Part shown: positions 55,082 to 64,000 of the stretch, in pieces
Layout of the letters: each line of letters opens with the position of its first letter
Position numbering within the stretch: the stretch's first letter is position 1
Source of the DNA: Tragulus kanchil
Taxonomy: Eukaryota > Chordata > Mammalia > Artiodactyla > Tragulidae
Reading direction: 5' to 3'
NCBI GenBank assembly: GCA_022376925.1
Contig: JAIOJX010000032.1
Location: 201,248,939 to 201,312,938, forward strand
DNA: 64,000 nt
Notes under the pieces: model-generated
Told to the model about the DNA's origin: nothing
Databases searched by the model: none
Seen by the model: only the letters and a program-made list of their open reading frames with translations
Program-made: the position numbers and the translations under genes

Positions 55082-55267
55082 CAGGTTTTTCTGAAAAGGG
55101 CCAAATAGTAAATATTTAAGGTTTTTCAGCTCATATGGTCCCTGTTAGAACTATTCAACGCTTCTGATGCACTGCAAAACAGCTAAGTAAGCATATGCGC
55201 ATGGCTGGGTTCCAATGAAACTTCATTTATAAGAAGAGGTGGGCCAAATCTGCCAGATCCCCATTTT
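55082..55267 (+). mobile_element. hAT-type remnant (D15 right copy)
   Basis: It duplicates 53930-54115 through D15. Confidence 0.65.
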
Positions 55268-55516
55268 AAGCCATTTTGTAGGTACCAAGGCACATAATCA
55301 TAAGAGATTTATGGAAGATACAATACTGCTTTGGTTAGACTTTGGTGAATGGATAGAACTTGAATACGAAGGAAGGACAATCTAGAAGAAGGTAAAAATT
55401 AACAATTTTTATGGGATGTTGAAGAGACCACGCCTTCAAGAGTTTCAAATAGAGGATTTTGTATGAGGGAAATACTTGAAACATAGTTGGTTTGAGTAGG
55501 CGTATTTCATGGAGAG

Positions 55517-55713
55517 GGCTTCAGCTGGTGGCTCAGAAGTAAAGAATCCGCCACCAGTGTAGGAGACATTGGTTTGATCCCTGCATTGGGAAGATCCCCT
55601 GGAGGAGGAAATGCAAACCACTCCAGTATTCTTGCCTTGGGAAATCCTATGGACAGAGGAGCCTGGCAGGCTACCATCATGGGGTCACACAAGATTATTG
55701 ACTAAACAACAAC
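55517..55713 (+). mobile_element. Bov-tA SINE
   Basis: The head 'ggtggctcagaagtaaagaa', B-box region 'ggtttgatccctgcattggg' and body 'ccactccagtattcttgcct' and 'cagaggagcctggcaggcta' are complete. Confidence 0.94.
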
Positions 55714-57920
55714 AAATTTTATGGAGAACCTTGATAAGCAAGTAACAAAGTTTCAAATGTGAGACGATGGGAATGAGTGAGTCATTGATGGATTTTGAAC
55801 AGGATAATTACACCATGCGAATATTTTTCAAATCACTGAGTCAGTCAAGGATTGGCATCTAGGGTCATACAAGCACTGCAAAGCAGAGGTCTTGAAGACC
55901 GTCTCCATCGTATGAAAAACTCACTCTTTATTCCCCAGTCAAAAACTGGTCATGAAGCTACCTGCTTCCACACACAACTGGAGCTGGTCTGCACCTCACA
56001 CAGAACTGGGTCCAGATTCCCAGAAGATTCAAGGTGCCCATGAGAGCCTGGCTTGGTTTCCCCACAGCCTTGGGTGTTTTTGCCTTCCTATCCTCTACAA
56101 AAGGGACTCCTCCTCCATCTCTTCCCCTGTGCTCTGCTCTGCCTCCTTCACCCCAGAGCCCTCTGGCTCCTGTGAATCTCATGTTATAACAAATGAACTA
56201 CCAGAGTCTCCAACAAGCTGCTCATCACCATCCCCAGCAGGAGAAAAGCAGCCACGACCTGGACCAGGGACCTTGTTAGAGTTTGTAATGAGTGGACAGG
56301 AAAATATTTCTGCCTGAGTAGAATCCATAATGAGCTGCTGATGACAGTGAGCAGAGAAAGGCCAGCTTCCAGCCCTCTTCCCCACCCCTCCCGTACCTCT
56401 CCCTGATCCCAAGCAGGAGTTCCAGGCAGGCAAGAGTTCTTTGCCAGCAGATAAAACCGTAAAGAACAAACAAAGCAGCCCCAGAACCCCTGTCCATCCT
56501 TCTTCCCCCCACCTCAGAAGGATACTTCTTATTCATTTTTCCATGCACACGGATCTCTGCCACCTACTAACATCCTAACGATGACACCTGGACCATATAT
56601 AATTGGTCACAGGTGCCCCCATTGGTCCTGGCAAGGTCCCTACTCAGAAAGAAATAGAAATGCAGGAGATTACAGCATCTGACCAGCCACTGGAAACATA
56701 AGACTACAGGCCAAATTCCCACCACGACCAGTCAGAGACAAATCCCCGATGCAGAGAATTTTGCTCATGTTCAATTCAGAGAATATTCTGAAATCCCCAT
56801 CTTCTTCTAGTTGACTGATCTTAGAAAGCATCTGGATTAGTTCCAGAGTGAACTGATTCAACACAACAATGATTTTTAGAAGGAAAATAAAAACTCAGAA
56901 CATATTCTGGGGGTAGTTCATAGCTCAATTAAAAAAATAATATTTGGATTCAGCTTGGGGTTCAGGGTGTGCTTATGATCAAGTCCCTGTGTCAAAAGAA
57001 CTTATATTTTTAAAGCTTATGAGATATTTATGTAGTCCTAGGTTATAAATTCAAAGGAAGAGAAGATATTTTGCAGTTATAATAAAAGAAAGTATTCTAA
57101 GATTAGGTGAAATCCCCCTGGGGGTACCTCTGCATTCTGTCTGTCAGATAAAGCCCAGTCTGCCCCCTCTCCCAGGCACAGTGCACTCAAGTGGGACTCC
57201 TCCCACTTCATTTCTAAGGAAATGATCAAAAGGAGGAATTTATTGGTACAAATAAATGGGGAAATCCGAAGGTGGGGTTGACTTTAGGCATGGATATATC
57301 CAGGAACTCAAATTATGTCACTAGGACCTTCTGTTTCCATTTTTGCTTTCCCTTGAGTGTGCTCCGTTTTCAGGTAGGTTCTCTCCGTGTGGCCTCAAAG
57401 ATGTGCCAAACAGTTCCAGACATACCTCATCCACACAGCTAGCGAAGTCAGACCGAGGAGCCTGCTGCTATCTCCCTCACCTTCCACACAGGCCCCTGAA
57501 CATGACTCATGAGTCCCAGCTTAGGCCATATCCACACTGCTGGGTAGGATTGGCAGAGCTCCATAGTCAACAGCCTCACCTGAAACACAGGTATTGGGGA
57601 ATGAGTTTCCCAAAGGAGGGAGGCAAAGAAAACCACACAGGAGCTAATGTCTCCTGTGAGCACCGCAGTTACGTATCGGAAGCTCTTCAGACATCCTCAG
57701 CTCCCTCCCCTTCCCTTGCTGTTAGCTGTCACCCGCCATGACTCTGCTCCTCACAATTGGACTAAGGACCTCTCTATTCCTTGGCAATCTGTCTCTTAGA
57801 GAGTCTCTCCAGTCAGATGCTCACATTCTAAGTGAGCAGAAGCCAGAACAGGGTGGACCAGGCCCAGAACCAGAGGAGGACCACAGAACAGACAGTGCTT
57901 TAGAGACAGAAATCACGTTC
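55714..57920. other. Long repeat-poor stretch, no gene recognised
   Basis: Several frames of 60-130 codons exist on both strands and overlap each other (for example 55952-56317 plus against 55958-56182 minus, and 57343-57741 plus). None shows a recognisable domain or flanking splice pattern I would trust. It is the best place in the window to search for conserved non-coding elements. Confidence 0.4.
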
Positions 57921-57924
57921 AGAG

Positions 57925-58040
57925 AACATGTTGAATCCCTCCATTTTACAGATGAGAACACTGAGGCTCAGAATGGCTGAGAAACTTGTCTGAGAGCACT
58001 CAGGCAAAGACTGGCAGAGCCATAGCCCACAGACAGGTTC
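57925..58040 (-). repeat. MIR-like fragment, reverse orientation
   Basis: 'tccattttacagatgagaac', 'actgaggctcagaatggctg' and 'agactggcagagccatagcc' match reverse MIR. Confidence 0.7.
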
Positions 58041-58988
58041 TGGCAATCACCAGGAAGCCAACCCGAGCTGTCAGAAAGAGAGGGACTGGTTCCTAACTCA
58101 GTGCTGGGTTTGTTTTGTTGCCATGCTGTATGTTAAATGTGCCGCTGGCTGGAGCCAGGGTGGAGCACCATTCTCCAGCCCTCAGTGCCCATGGGTGAAG
58201 CGACACTGGCTGGGATGCTGTGTCCGAGAATGGCGGGTGATCTGGGCTTGCTCCCCGGGCCCTCGCCTGCCAGTCTACCACCCGCTGTGCCCCTGCCCTG
58301 GCAGAGGAGGCTGCACCCGCTCTCCTGGCCCTAATGATCCGTGACTACTGCCAGACTCCCAGGAACACTCGACCTTCCTTTGCAAACACAAAGGCCTAGG
58401 GAGAAAGGGGGAGGGCAGCAGGAAGAGCCGGCCTGACTGGGAGCCTCCCCGCATCCGTGGCACCCGGCAAGGGCAGTGTGATGCCCCTGGTAGGCACCTG
58501 CCCCAGTGAGGTGGCTAAGGAACAGGGAAGTATGTGGGAAGGATACAAACGCACAGACAGACACAGAGCCTCGGTCATGGCTTGGGCCCAGTCACCATTC
58601 TGCCAACCCATCCCGCTCCCCACATTAACAATCAGGCCCCAGGCGGCGCCAGCTGTTCCGAGTGGAAGGAGATAGAGGCAGCAGGAAGACTCGCCAACCT
58701 CCAGCTATCACCGCCTCTCACAACGATCCCCAGCTCAGAAAACACAGGCTGGCGACCAACAAGAAAACAGAAGGTCCCATGGCAAACCTCTCATCGGAGT
58801 GGGGCTGCCCCTACATCCTACAAAGAGGCCAGGAGTTCTGACAAGAGATGGGGTGGCTTGCAGTTCTGGTGGAGGTTTGAGGGACTTGCCCAGCCCCTAA
58901 ACTGTCATGGTCAGGTTGCTTTTACCCCCAAGTTTCCATCGCCTGCATCTTGACCTTCACTCACCCAAGTCCAGCCATCATCCAGCTC
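58040..58988. other. GC-rich repeat-poor stretch
   Basis: GC content is visibly higher than in the rest of the window, with scattered CpGs (58160-58345, 58450-58480, 58640-58660). Overlapping frames on both strands of 60-139 codons lack recognised domains. No repeat is seen. Confidence 0.4.
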
Positions 58989-61125
58989 CTCACCCCGTTT
59001 GGTTTTCTGCTCTGCACTTCTGACTGCCCAGGGGTACGTTTGTTGTCTCCCCCTCACCTGGCCCCATGCACTGATATACACTCAATACCTCCAGCAGTCC
59101 CTGGCCTGCAGGAGACTCTTAATAATTGCAAAGAACACTGTAGTAGCCATTGCCTCAGCTGAAGAGAGCTGCCTGGGCCAAAGGCACGCAGGCCCTCCCC
59201 AGGTTGGCCCACATCCCTGGACTGATGAGGTCTGGCATCGAAGTCCAACCCAAAACCACACTGAAGGTCAGGTCCAGCTCCAGAGCTCCCTGTGGGGTTG
59301 GCTGGGGCTGTGGGGTTTTCCTTTGCTCACTCCTGCATCTGTTCCTGCCCTTCCCCAAGTGTTCATGCAAGGATACTCCTTAATATTCACACTCGATAAA
59401 CCCCACCTCAGAGACCACTTTCCAGGAAGCCAGAGCACACCAGCACATATTTGTGGGATGAGAGAGGAGAGAGAAAGAGAGGAAAAAAGAAAGAGCTTTG
59501 ATTCTTCACAATTATCACCTTCACATCCCCAAAGTACTTCAAATCTACCTACTTGTCCCCCTATCCAATGGCACCACTGTAATTGAAGCCACAACTCTCT
59601 CTGGTGTGGAGCCTGCTGAAAAGTCTGGGAACCCCACCACAGACTCTCTAGCCTCATCTGAGTTCAGCTGCAGCCATGGAAGAGGGTCATGAAGGCAGCT
59701 TCCCAACTCAAGCACCCCCCACCCCGATCCAGCTATCTCCCGGGCCCCTCCCACAGGTCAGCAGCACCCAGTTCAGAGCAGGGCAGCCCAGACTGTTAGG
59801 GAATTGATGGCCCCCAGGGACGCTTCATAAGAGGCCCAAATGACCAGCCATCCCCTCCCCAGAGAAGACAATGCTGAGGCATATTCTACAAGATTCTCAT
59901 AAATCCCCATTGAAATTCAGCAACTTCCCCACTCCAGCAAATCACTATCCCACCCTTTCTTTAGCTTCCTCTCTTTTCTTCTCAGTTCCCCCATTCCATC
60001 ACTTGTGCTTCCCAGGTAAAAGCTAGCAGCCCCTAAATCTTTGTCTCAGCACCTGCTCTCACCCCGTTTGGTTTTCTGCTCTGCACTTCTGACTGCCCAG
60101 GGACGTTTGTTGTCTCCCCTCACCTGGCCCCATGCACTGATATACACTCAATACCTCCAGCAGTCCCTGGCCTGCAGGAGACTCTTAATAATTGCAAAGA
60201 ACACTGTAGTAGCCATTGCCTCAGCTGAAGAGAGCTGCCTGGGCCAAAGGCACGCAGGCCCTCCCCAGGTTGGCCCACATCCCTGGACTGATGAGGTCTG
60301 GCATCGAAGTCCAACCCAAAACCACACTGAAGGTCAGGTCCAGCTCCAGAGCTCCCTGTGGGGTTGGCTGGGGCTGTGGGGTTTTCCTTTGCTCACTCCT
60401 GCATCTGTTCCTGCCCTTCCCCAAGTGTTCATGCAAGGATACTCCTTAATATTCACACTCGATAAACCCCACCTCAGAGACCACTTTCCAGGAAGCCAGA
60501 GCACACCAGCACATATTTGTGGGATGAGAGAGGAGAGAGAAAGAGAGGAAAAAAGAAAGAGCTTTGATTCTTCACAATTATCACCTTCACATCCCCAAAG
60601 TACTTCAAATCTACCTACTTGTCCCCTATCCAATGGCACCACTGTAATTGAAGCCACAACTCTCTCTGGTGTGGAGCCTGCTGAAAAGTCTGGGAACCCC
60701 ACCACAGACTCTCTAGCCTCATCTGAGTTCAGCTGCAGCCATGGAAGAGGGTCATGAAGGCAGCTTCCCAACTCAAGCACCCCCCACCCCGATCCAGCTA
60801 TCTCCCGGGCCCCTCCCACAGGTCAGCAGCACCCAGTTCAGAGCAGGGCAGCCCAGACTGTTAGGGAATTGATGGCCCCCAGGGACGCTTCATAAGAGGC
60901 CCAAATGACCAGCCATCCCCTCCCCAGAGAAGACAATGCTGAGGCATATTCTACAAGATTCTCATAAATCCCCATTGAAATTCAGCAACTTCCCCACTCC
61001 AGCAAATCACTATCCCACCCTTTCTTTAGCTTCCTCTCTTTTCTTCTCAGTTCCCCCATTCCATCACTTGTGCTTCCCAGGTAAAAGCTAGCAGCCCCTA
61101 AATCTTTGTCTCAGCACCTGCTCTC
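58989..61125. repeat. D16: direct tandem duplication, about 1.07 kb
   Basis: The left copy is 58989-60060 and the right copy 60058-61125 (offset 1069 to 1065). They share a few bases at the join. The right copy starts with losses (cccagggacg/cccaggggtacg; tctcccctcac/tctccccctcac); one further C is lost near 60625. The unit is repeat-poor and GC-rich. The 238-codon frame at 60041-60757 exists only because it crosses this join and carries the C-run change. Confidence 0.97.
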
Positions 61126-61275
61126 GAGGGGTTGGCAATCCAGAATAGCCAAGCCTCCTGCCTGGCTCCTGGAAGTCTGCTCTGGTTGCTTTTAGCTTCT
61201 ATAAAGAGCGCTGCAGAGAACCAGCCTTCCAGCTTCCTCCAGGCCACAGGGACTTCACTGAGTGACTAGTCTTCT
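61126..61275. other. Unassigned sequence
   Basis: No recognised repeat or gene. Confidence 0.4.
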
Positions 61276-61279
61276 CTTT

Positions 61280-61380
61280 CATTCAATGACTCTTGGTTGA
61301 GTGCCTACCACTTCACACATTGGGATACACAGCAAACCGAAGTCAGAAGTCCTTGCCCTCCTGGAGCTGACATCCCTCCC
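61280..61380. repeat. Ancient L2/MIR-class repeat remnant
   Basis: 'ttcaatgactcttggttgag' , 'tgcctaccacttcacacatt' and 'ccttgccctcctggagctga' resemble the 'gagcacctactatgtgcc' and 'ccctgccctcatggagctta' repeat. The family is uncertain. Confidence 0.45.
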
Positions 61381-61836
61381 CATCCTGCCCCAGCCCCGTC
61401 TCCTCCCCACACAGGTGCTACTTCTCCTGCCTCACTCCTGCTTACCATGGTAAGTAGGTAAAATGTCAACTCACATGTCCAGTCCTCAAAGAGATCTGCC
61501 CTCTCTGCTTCATTCCCCATCTTGCTCCCCACTGAGAACTACCCTGACAGAGCTACTCCATTCTCACGATACCTGTCAGTGGACCTGTCTCCTCCACCAT
61601 CGTCACGCGCACAACACCATGCCTGTTTCGGTCTCATGGTAGCGATGCCCTGAGCACTGGGCCTGGTACCTACAGGATGAATGGATGGACAAGTGAATGA
61701 CCTAGGGGCACCATTCTCGTGAGTGAAGGGCAGGAGGTGATAGGAGAAGTTCATCCTCATGGGTGGACAGGGAGAGGCATCTAAGAGGAAAAACACCAAC
61801 ACCAGTGACGGAGATCCCCGCAAATTCTGGTGCCCT
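61381..61836. other. Unassigned sequence
   Basis: The 141-codon minus frame 61539-61964 has no recognised domain. No repeat is identified. Confidence 0.35.
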
Positions 61837-61964
61837 AGACCATTATCTGAGAGCAAGAATGTCCCTGGGACCCAGAGACAGTGGCAAAGGGGAGAAACAG
61901 TGAGTTGCAGAAAGGCCAGGCTGCCATAAAACCATTCCTTCCTTTTCCACAATCTCCCAGCCAC

Positions 61965-62085
61965 AGAATGTCAACAATGGAAGGTGTCTCAGAGACCATC
62001 TAGTTTCTCGTTTTATAGGTAAGAAAACCAAGACCCAGAGAGGTGCCTTGGCCTACAGAAGGTCCCACGATTAGTGATAAGCCTC
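61965..62085 (-). repeat. MIR-like fragment, reverse orientation (D17 left copy)
   Basis: 'tctcgttttataggtaagaa' , 'aaccaagacccagagaggtg' and 'ccttggcctacagaaggtcc' match reverse MIR. Confidence 0.55.
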
Positions 62086-62555
62086 CCAAGGAAGCGCTCA
62101 TTGCTCTTGTTTGTTAAAATATGAGCCTCAGTCTGGCCCATCCCAGGCTGTTAGCATGGCTTCCCACTCCACCGCCCTCAGCCATGCACAGCTCATTGTC
62201 CTGCGAGAGACAGCCTCCAGGAACCAGCAAGCAAGGACCTGTAGGATGGTTGGACCCCTCTCCTGTCCTGGCATGCCCACCTTCCTCTCTCTCACCAAAG
62301 AGACCACTCAGCCTGCTGCTTTCTAGAACTCAGGTTTTGGATTCCAATGCCCTCTCTCAGGGGAGCCCTCTTGCCTTATCCCTGCAGGTTCAGGACTCAA
62401 AGAAGCTCAGCATCCACAGGATACTCCGAGCATCCCAGGTGTTACTCAGAGGATAAAGGCCAGTGTCCCCGATTGATGGTCAGCTAGACTCTGCCCGCTC
62501 ATTCTGGTTTTTGTCCTAGTGACCAGCTGAATGGTAGGCAGAATGACCAAGATGT
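62086..62555. other. Unassigned sequence in D17
   Basis: The 111-codon plus frame 62121-62456 and its twin 63226-63561 have no recognised domain. No repeat is seen. Confidence 0.35.
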
Positions 62556-62559
62556 GTCC

Positions 62560-62941
62560 CAACCAAACTCTTTTGTCCACTGACAGATGAATGGATAAAG
62601 ATGTACATATATACAATGGGATATTATTCTGCGATTTGCTGCAACAACATGGATGAACCTAGAGATTATCAGATATAAGTCAGAGAGAGACAAATATCAT
62701 TTAATATTGCTTATACGCAGAATCTTAAAAAAAAAGAAGAAGAAGAATGATGCAGATGAACTTACTTACAAAACAGAAACAGATTCAAGGACTTAGAGAA
62801 TAAACATATGGTTATGGGGGAAGAATGGAGGCAAGGGATAGATTGGGAATATGGGACTGACATGTATACACTGTTATATTTAAAATAAAAACCTAGTGTA
62901 TAGCACAGGAACTCTGCTTAATACTCTGTAATAATCAATGG
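62560..62941 (+). mobile_element. L1 3' UTR, damaged end (D17 left copy)
   Basis: 'ttgtccactgacagatgaat', 'gcaacaacatggatgaacct', 'gaacttacttacaaaacaga' and 'ctctgcttaatactctgtaa' follow the cetartiodactyl L1 3' UTR in order. Confidence 0.88.
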
Positions 62942-63069
62942 AGACCATTATCTGAGAGCAAGAATGTCCCTGGGACCCAGAGACAGTGGCAAGGGGGAGA
63001 AACAGTGAGTTGCAGAAAGGCCAGGCTGCCATAAAACCATTCCTTCCTTTTCCACAATCTCCCAGCCAC

Positions 63070-63190
63070 AGAATGTCAACAATGGAAGGTGTCTCAGAGA
63101 CCATCTAGTTTCTCGTTTTATAGGTAAGAAAACCAAGACCCAGAGAGGTGCCTTGGCCTACAGAAGGTCCCACGATTAGTGATAAGCCTC
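63070..63190 (-). repeat. MIR-like fragment, reverse orientation (D17 right copy)
   Basis: It duplicates 61965-62085 through D17. Confidence 0.55.
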
Positions 63191-63664
63191 CCAAGGAAGC
63201 GCTCATTGCTCTTGTTTGTTAAAATATGAGCCTCAGTCTGGCCCATCCCAGGCTGTTAGCATGGCTTCCCACTCCACCGCCCTCAGCCATGCACAGCTCA
63301 TTGTCCTGCGAGAGACAGCCTCCAGGAACCAGCAAGCAAGGACCTGTAGGATGGTTGGACCCCTCTCCTGTCCTGGCATGCCCACCTTCCTCTCTCTCAC
63401 CAAAGAGACCACTCAGCCTGCTGCTTTCTAGAACTCAGGTTTTGGATTCCAATGCCCTCTCTCAGGGGAGCCCTCTTGCCTTATCCCTGCAGGTTCAGGA
63501 CTCAAAGAAGCTCAGCATCCACAGGATACTCCGAGCATCCCAGGTGTTACTCAGAGGATAAAGGCCAGTGTCCCCGATTGATGGTCAGCTAGACTCTGCC
63601 CGCTCATTCTGGTTTTTGTCCTAGTGACCAGCTGAATGGTAGGCAGAATGACCAAGATGTGTCC

Positions 63665-64000
63665 CAACCAAACTCTTTTGTCCACTGACAGATGAATGGA
63701 TAAAGATGTACATATATACAATGGGATATTATTCTGCGATTTGCTGCAACAACATGGATGAACCTAGAGATTATCAGATATAAGTCAGAGAGAGACAAAT
63801 ATCATTTAATATTGCTTATACGCAGAATCTTAAAAAAAAAGAAGAAGAAGAATGATGCAGATGAACTTACTTACAAAACAGAAACAGATTCAAGGACTTA
63901 GAGAATAAACATATGGTTATGGGGGAAGAATGGAGGCAAGGGATAGATTGGGAATATGGGACTGACATGTATACACTGTTATATTTAAAATAGATAACCA
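63665..64000 (+). mobile_element. L1 3' UTR (D17 right copy, cut by window end)
   Basis: It repeats 62560-62887, then shows the expected L1 continuation 'aaaatagataacca' where the left copy is damaged. Confidence 0.88.

Larger units (their letters stand above)
53310..55598. repeat. D15: direct tandem duplication, about 1.14 kb
   Basis: The left copy is 53310-54443 and the right copy 54462-55598 (offset 1152 to 1155), with an A/T-rich 18-bp spacer. The left copy ends inside a Bov-tA with three single-base losses (gagaggcttc/gagagggcttc; gacatggtt/gacattggtt; tttatccc/tttgatccc). Confidence 0.97.
61837..64000. repeat. D17: direct tandem duplication, about 1.1 kb, running off the window
   Basis: The left copy is 61837-62941 and the right copy 62942 to at least 63992 (offset 1105). 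From 62888 the left copy departs from the right (taaaataaaaacctagtgta against taaaatagataacca). The ruminant L1 3' UTR has the right-hand form followed by 'caaggacctactgtatagca', so the left 3' end appears to be the same sequence with losses. The right copy continues beyond the window. Confidence 0.94.

Noticed and set aside
58999..59586. 195-codon plus-strand frame as a possible exon
   Set aside because: It has no recognised domain, it overlaps frames on the other strand, and its twin in the right copy of D16 is altered by small indels. Codon-like signal is not evident.
60041..60757. 238-codon open frame, the longest in the window
   Set aside because: It crosses the D16 join and depends on a C-run change. 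The undamaged left copy gives a different, shorter frame. No protein family is recognisable.
8488..64000. A new duplicating mobile element or programmed amplification system
   Set aside because: Units share no ends, no coding capacity and no target duplication. The near-constant size, exactly two copies and damage confined to the joins fit an assembly artefact better.
8488..64000. Two haplotypes of a heterozygous animal placed in tandem
   Set aside because: Interiors are almost identical and differences cluster at the joins. True haplotypes would differ throughout, including by substitutions. It may still contribute at D8, which has one interior substitution.
8488..64000. CRISPR array or other short regularly spaced repeats
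   Set aside because: No short repeat with unique spacers of similar length exists. The recurring short motifs are SINE copies in a eukaryotic genome.

Overview
This window is nuclear DNA from a ruminant. Bov-tA/BovA SINEs, BovB (RTE) LINE 3' ends and CHR-2-type tRNA-Glu SINEs occur throughout, and BovA-derived elements are restricted to ruminants. Mammal-wide MIR, MaLR/MLT1-like, hAT-like and L1 remnants lie underneath. The species cannot be named from the sequence. I see no convincing protein-coding exon, RNA gene, CRISPR array or prokaryotic feature. The open frames present are short, mostly lie inside SINEs, or are extended by false junctions. The window reads as intergenic or intronic.

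The dominant structure is not biological content but layout. From about 8.5 kb to the right edge there are 17 head-to-tail direct duplications. Each copy is about 1.05-1.18 kb, and the pairs are near-identical (D1-D17 in the feature list). They start and stop at unrelated sequences, cut through repeats and unique DNA alike, and leave 0-38 bp at the joins. In most pairs the differences cluster beside the join: at the 3' end of the left copy and the 5' start of the right copy. Where the edge lies inside a repeat of known form, the junction-side copy is usually the damaged one. This is what unmerged overlapping contig ends or a faulty gap fill would produce. About 19 kb of the 64 kb is probably redundant, and the real locus is probably about 45 kb.

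Layout. 0-8.4 kb: MIR, an MLT1-like LTR split by an L1 tail with a long (TG)n, three Bov-tA/SINE insertions and a small CpG-rich block at 4.30-4.53 kb. 8.5-20 kb: D1-D4 with SINEs and MIRs. 20-35 kb: BovB end, two reversed SINEs, D5-D9, a MaLR-like LTR and more Bov-tA. 35.2-43.7 kb: a decayed plus-strand L1 (ORF1 piece, ORF2 endonuclease and RT pieces, ORF2 C-terminus) broken by SINEs, an MLT1-like LTR, D10 and D11. At 36.1-37.1 kb there is a separate 353 bp duplication that looks like SINE-SINE unequal exchange. 43.7-53 kb: D12-D14, SINE, BovB, L1 in both orientations, MLT1 on the minus strand. 53-64 kb: D15-D17, L1 3' ends, a CHR SINE, a hAT remnant, and the longest repeat-poor stretch (about 55.7-61.8 kb).

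A second point of interest is a tRNA-Glu-headed SINE with two subfamilies, at about 12 independent loci in about 45 kb of non-redundant sequence. Many copies have clean target-site duplications. Its 3' half is not one I recognise from CHR-2 or Bov-tA. Family names were assigned by eye from remembered consensus features, not by a database search.
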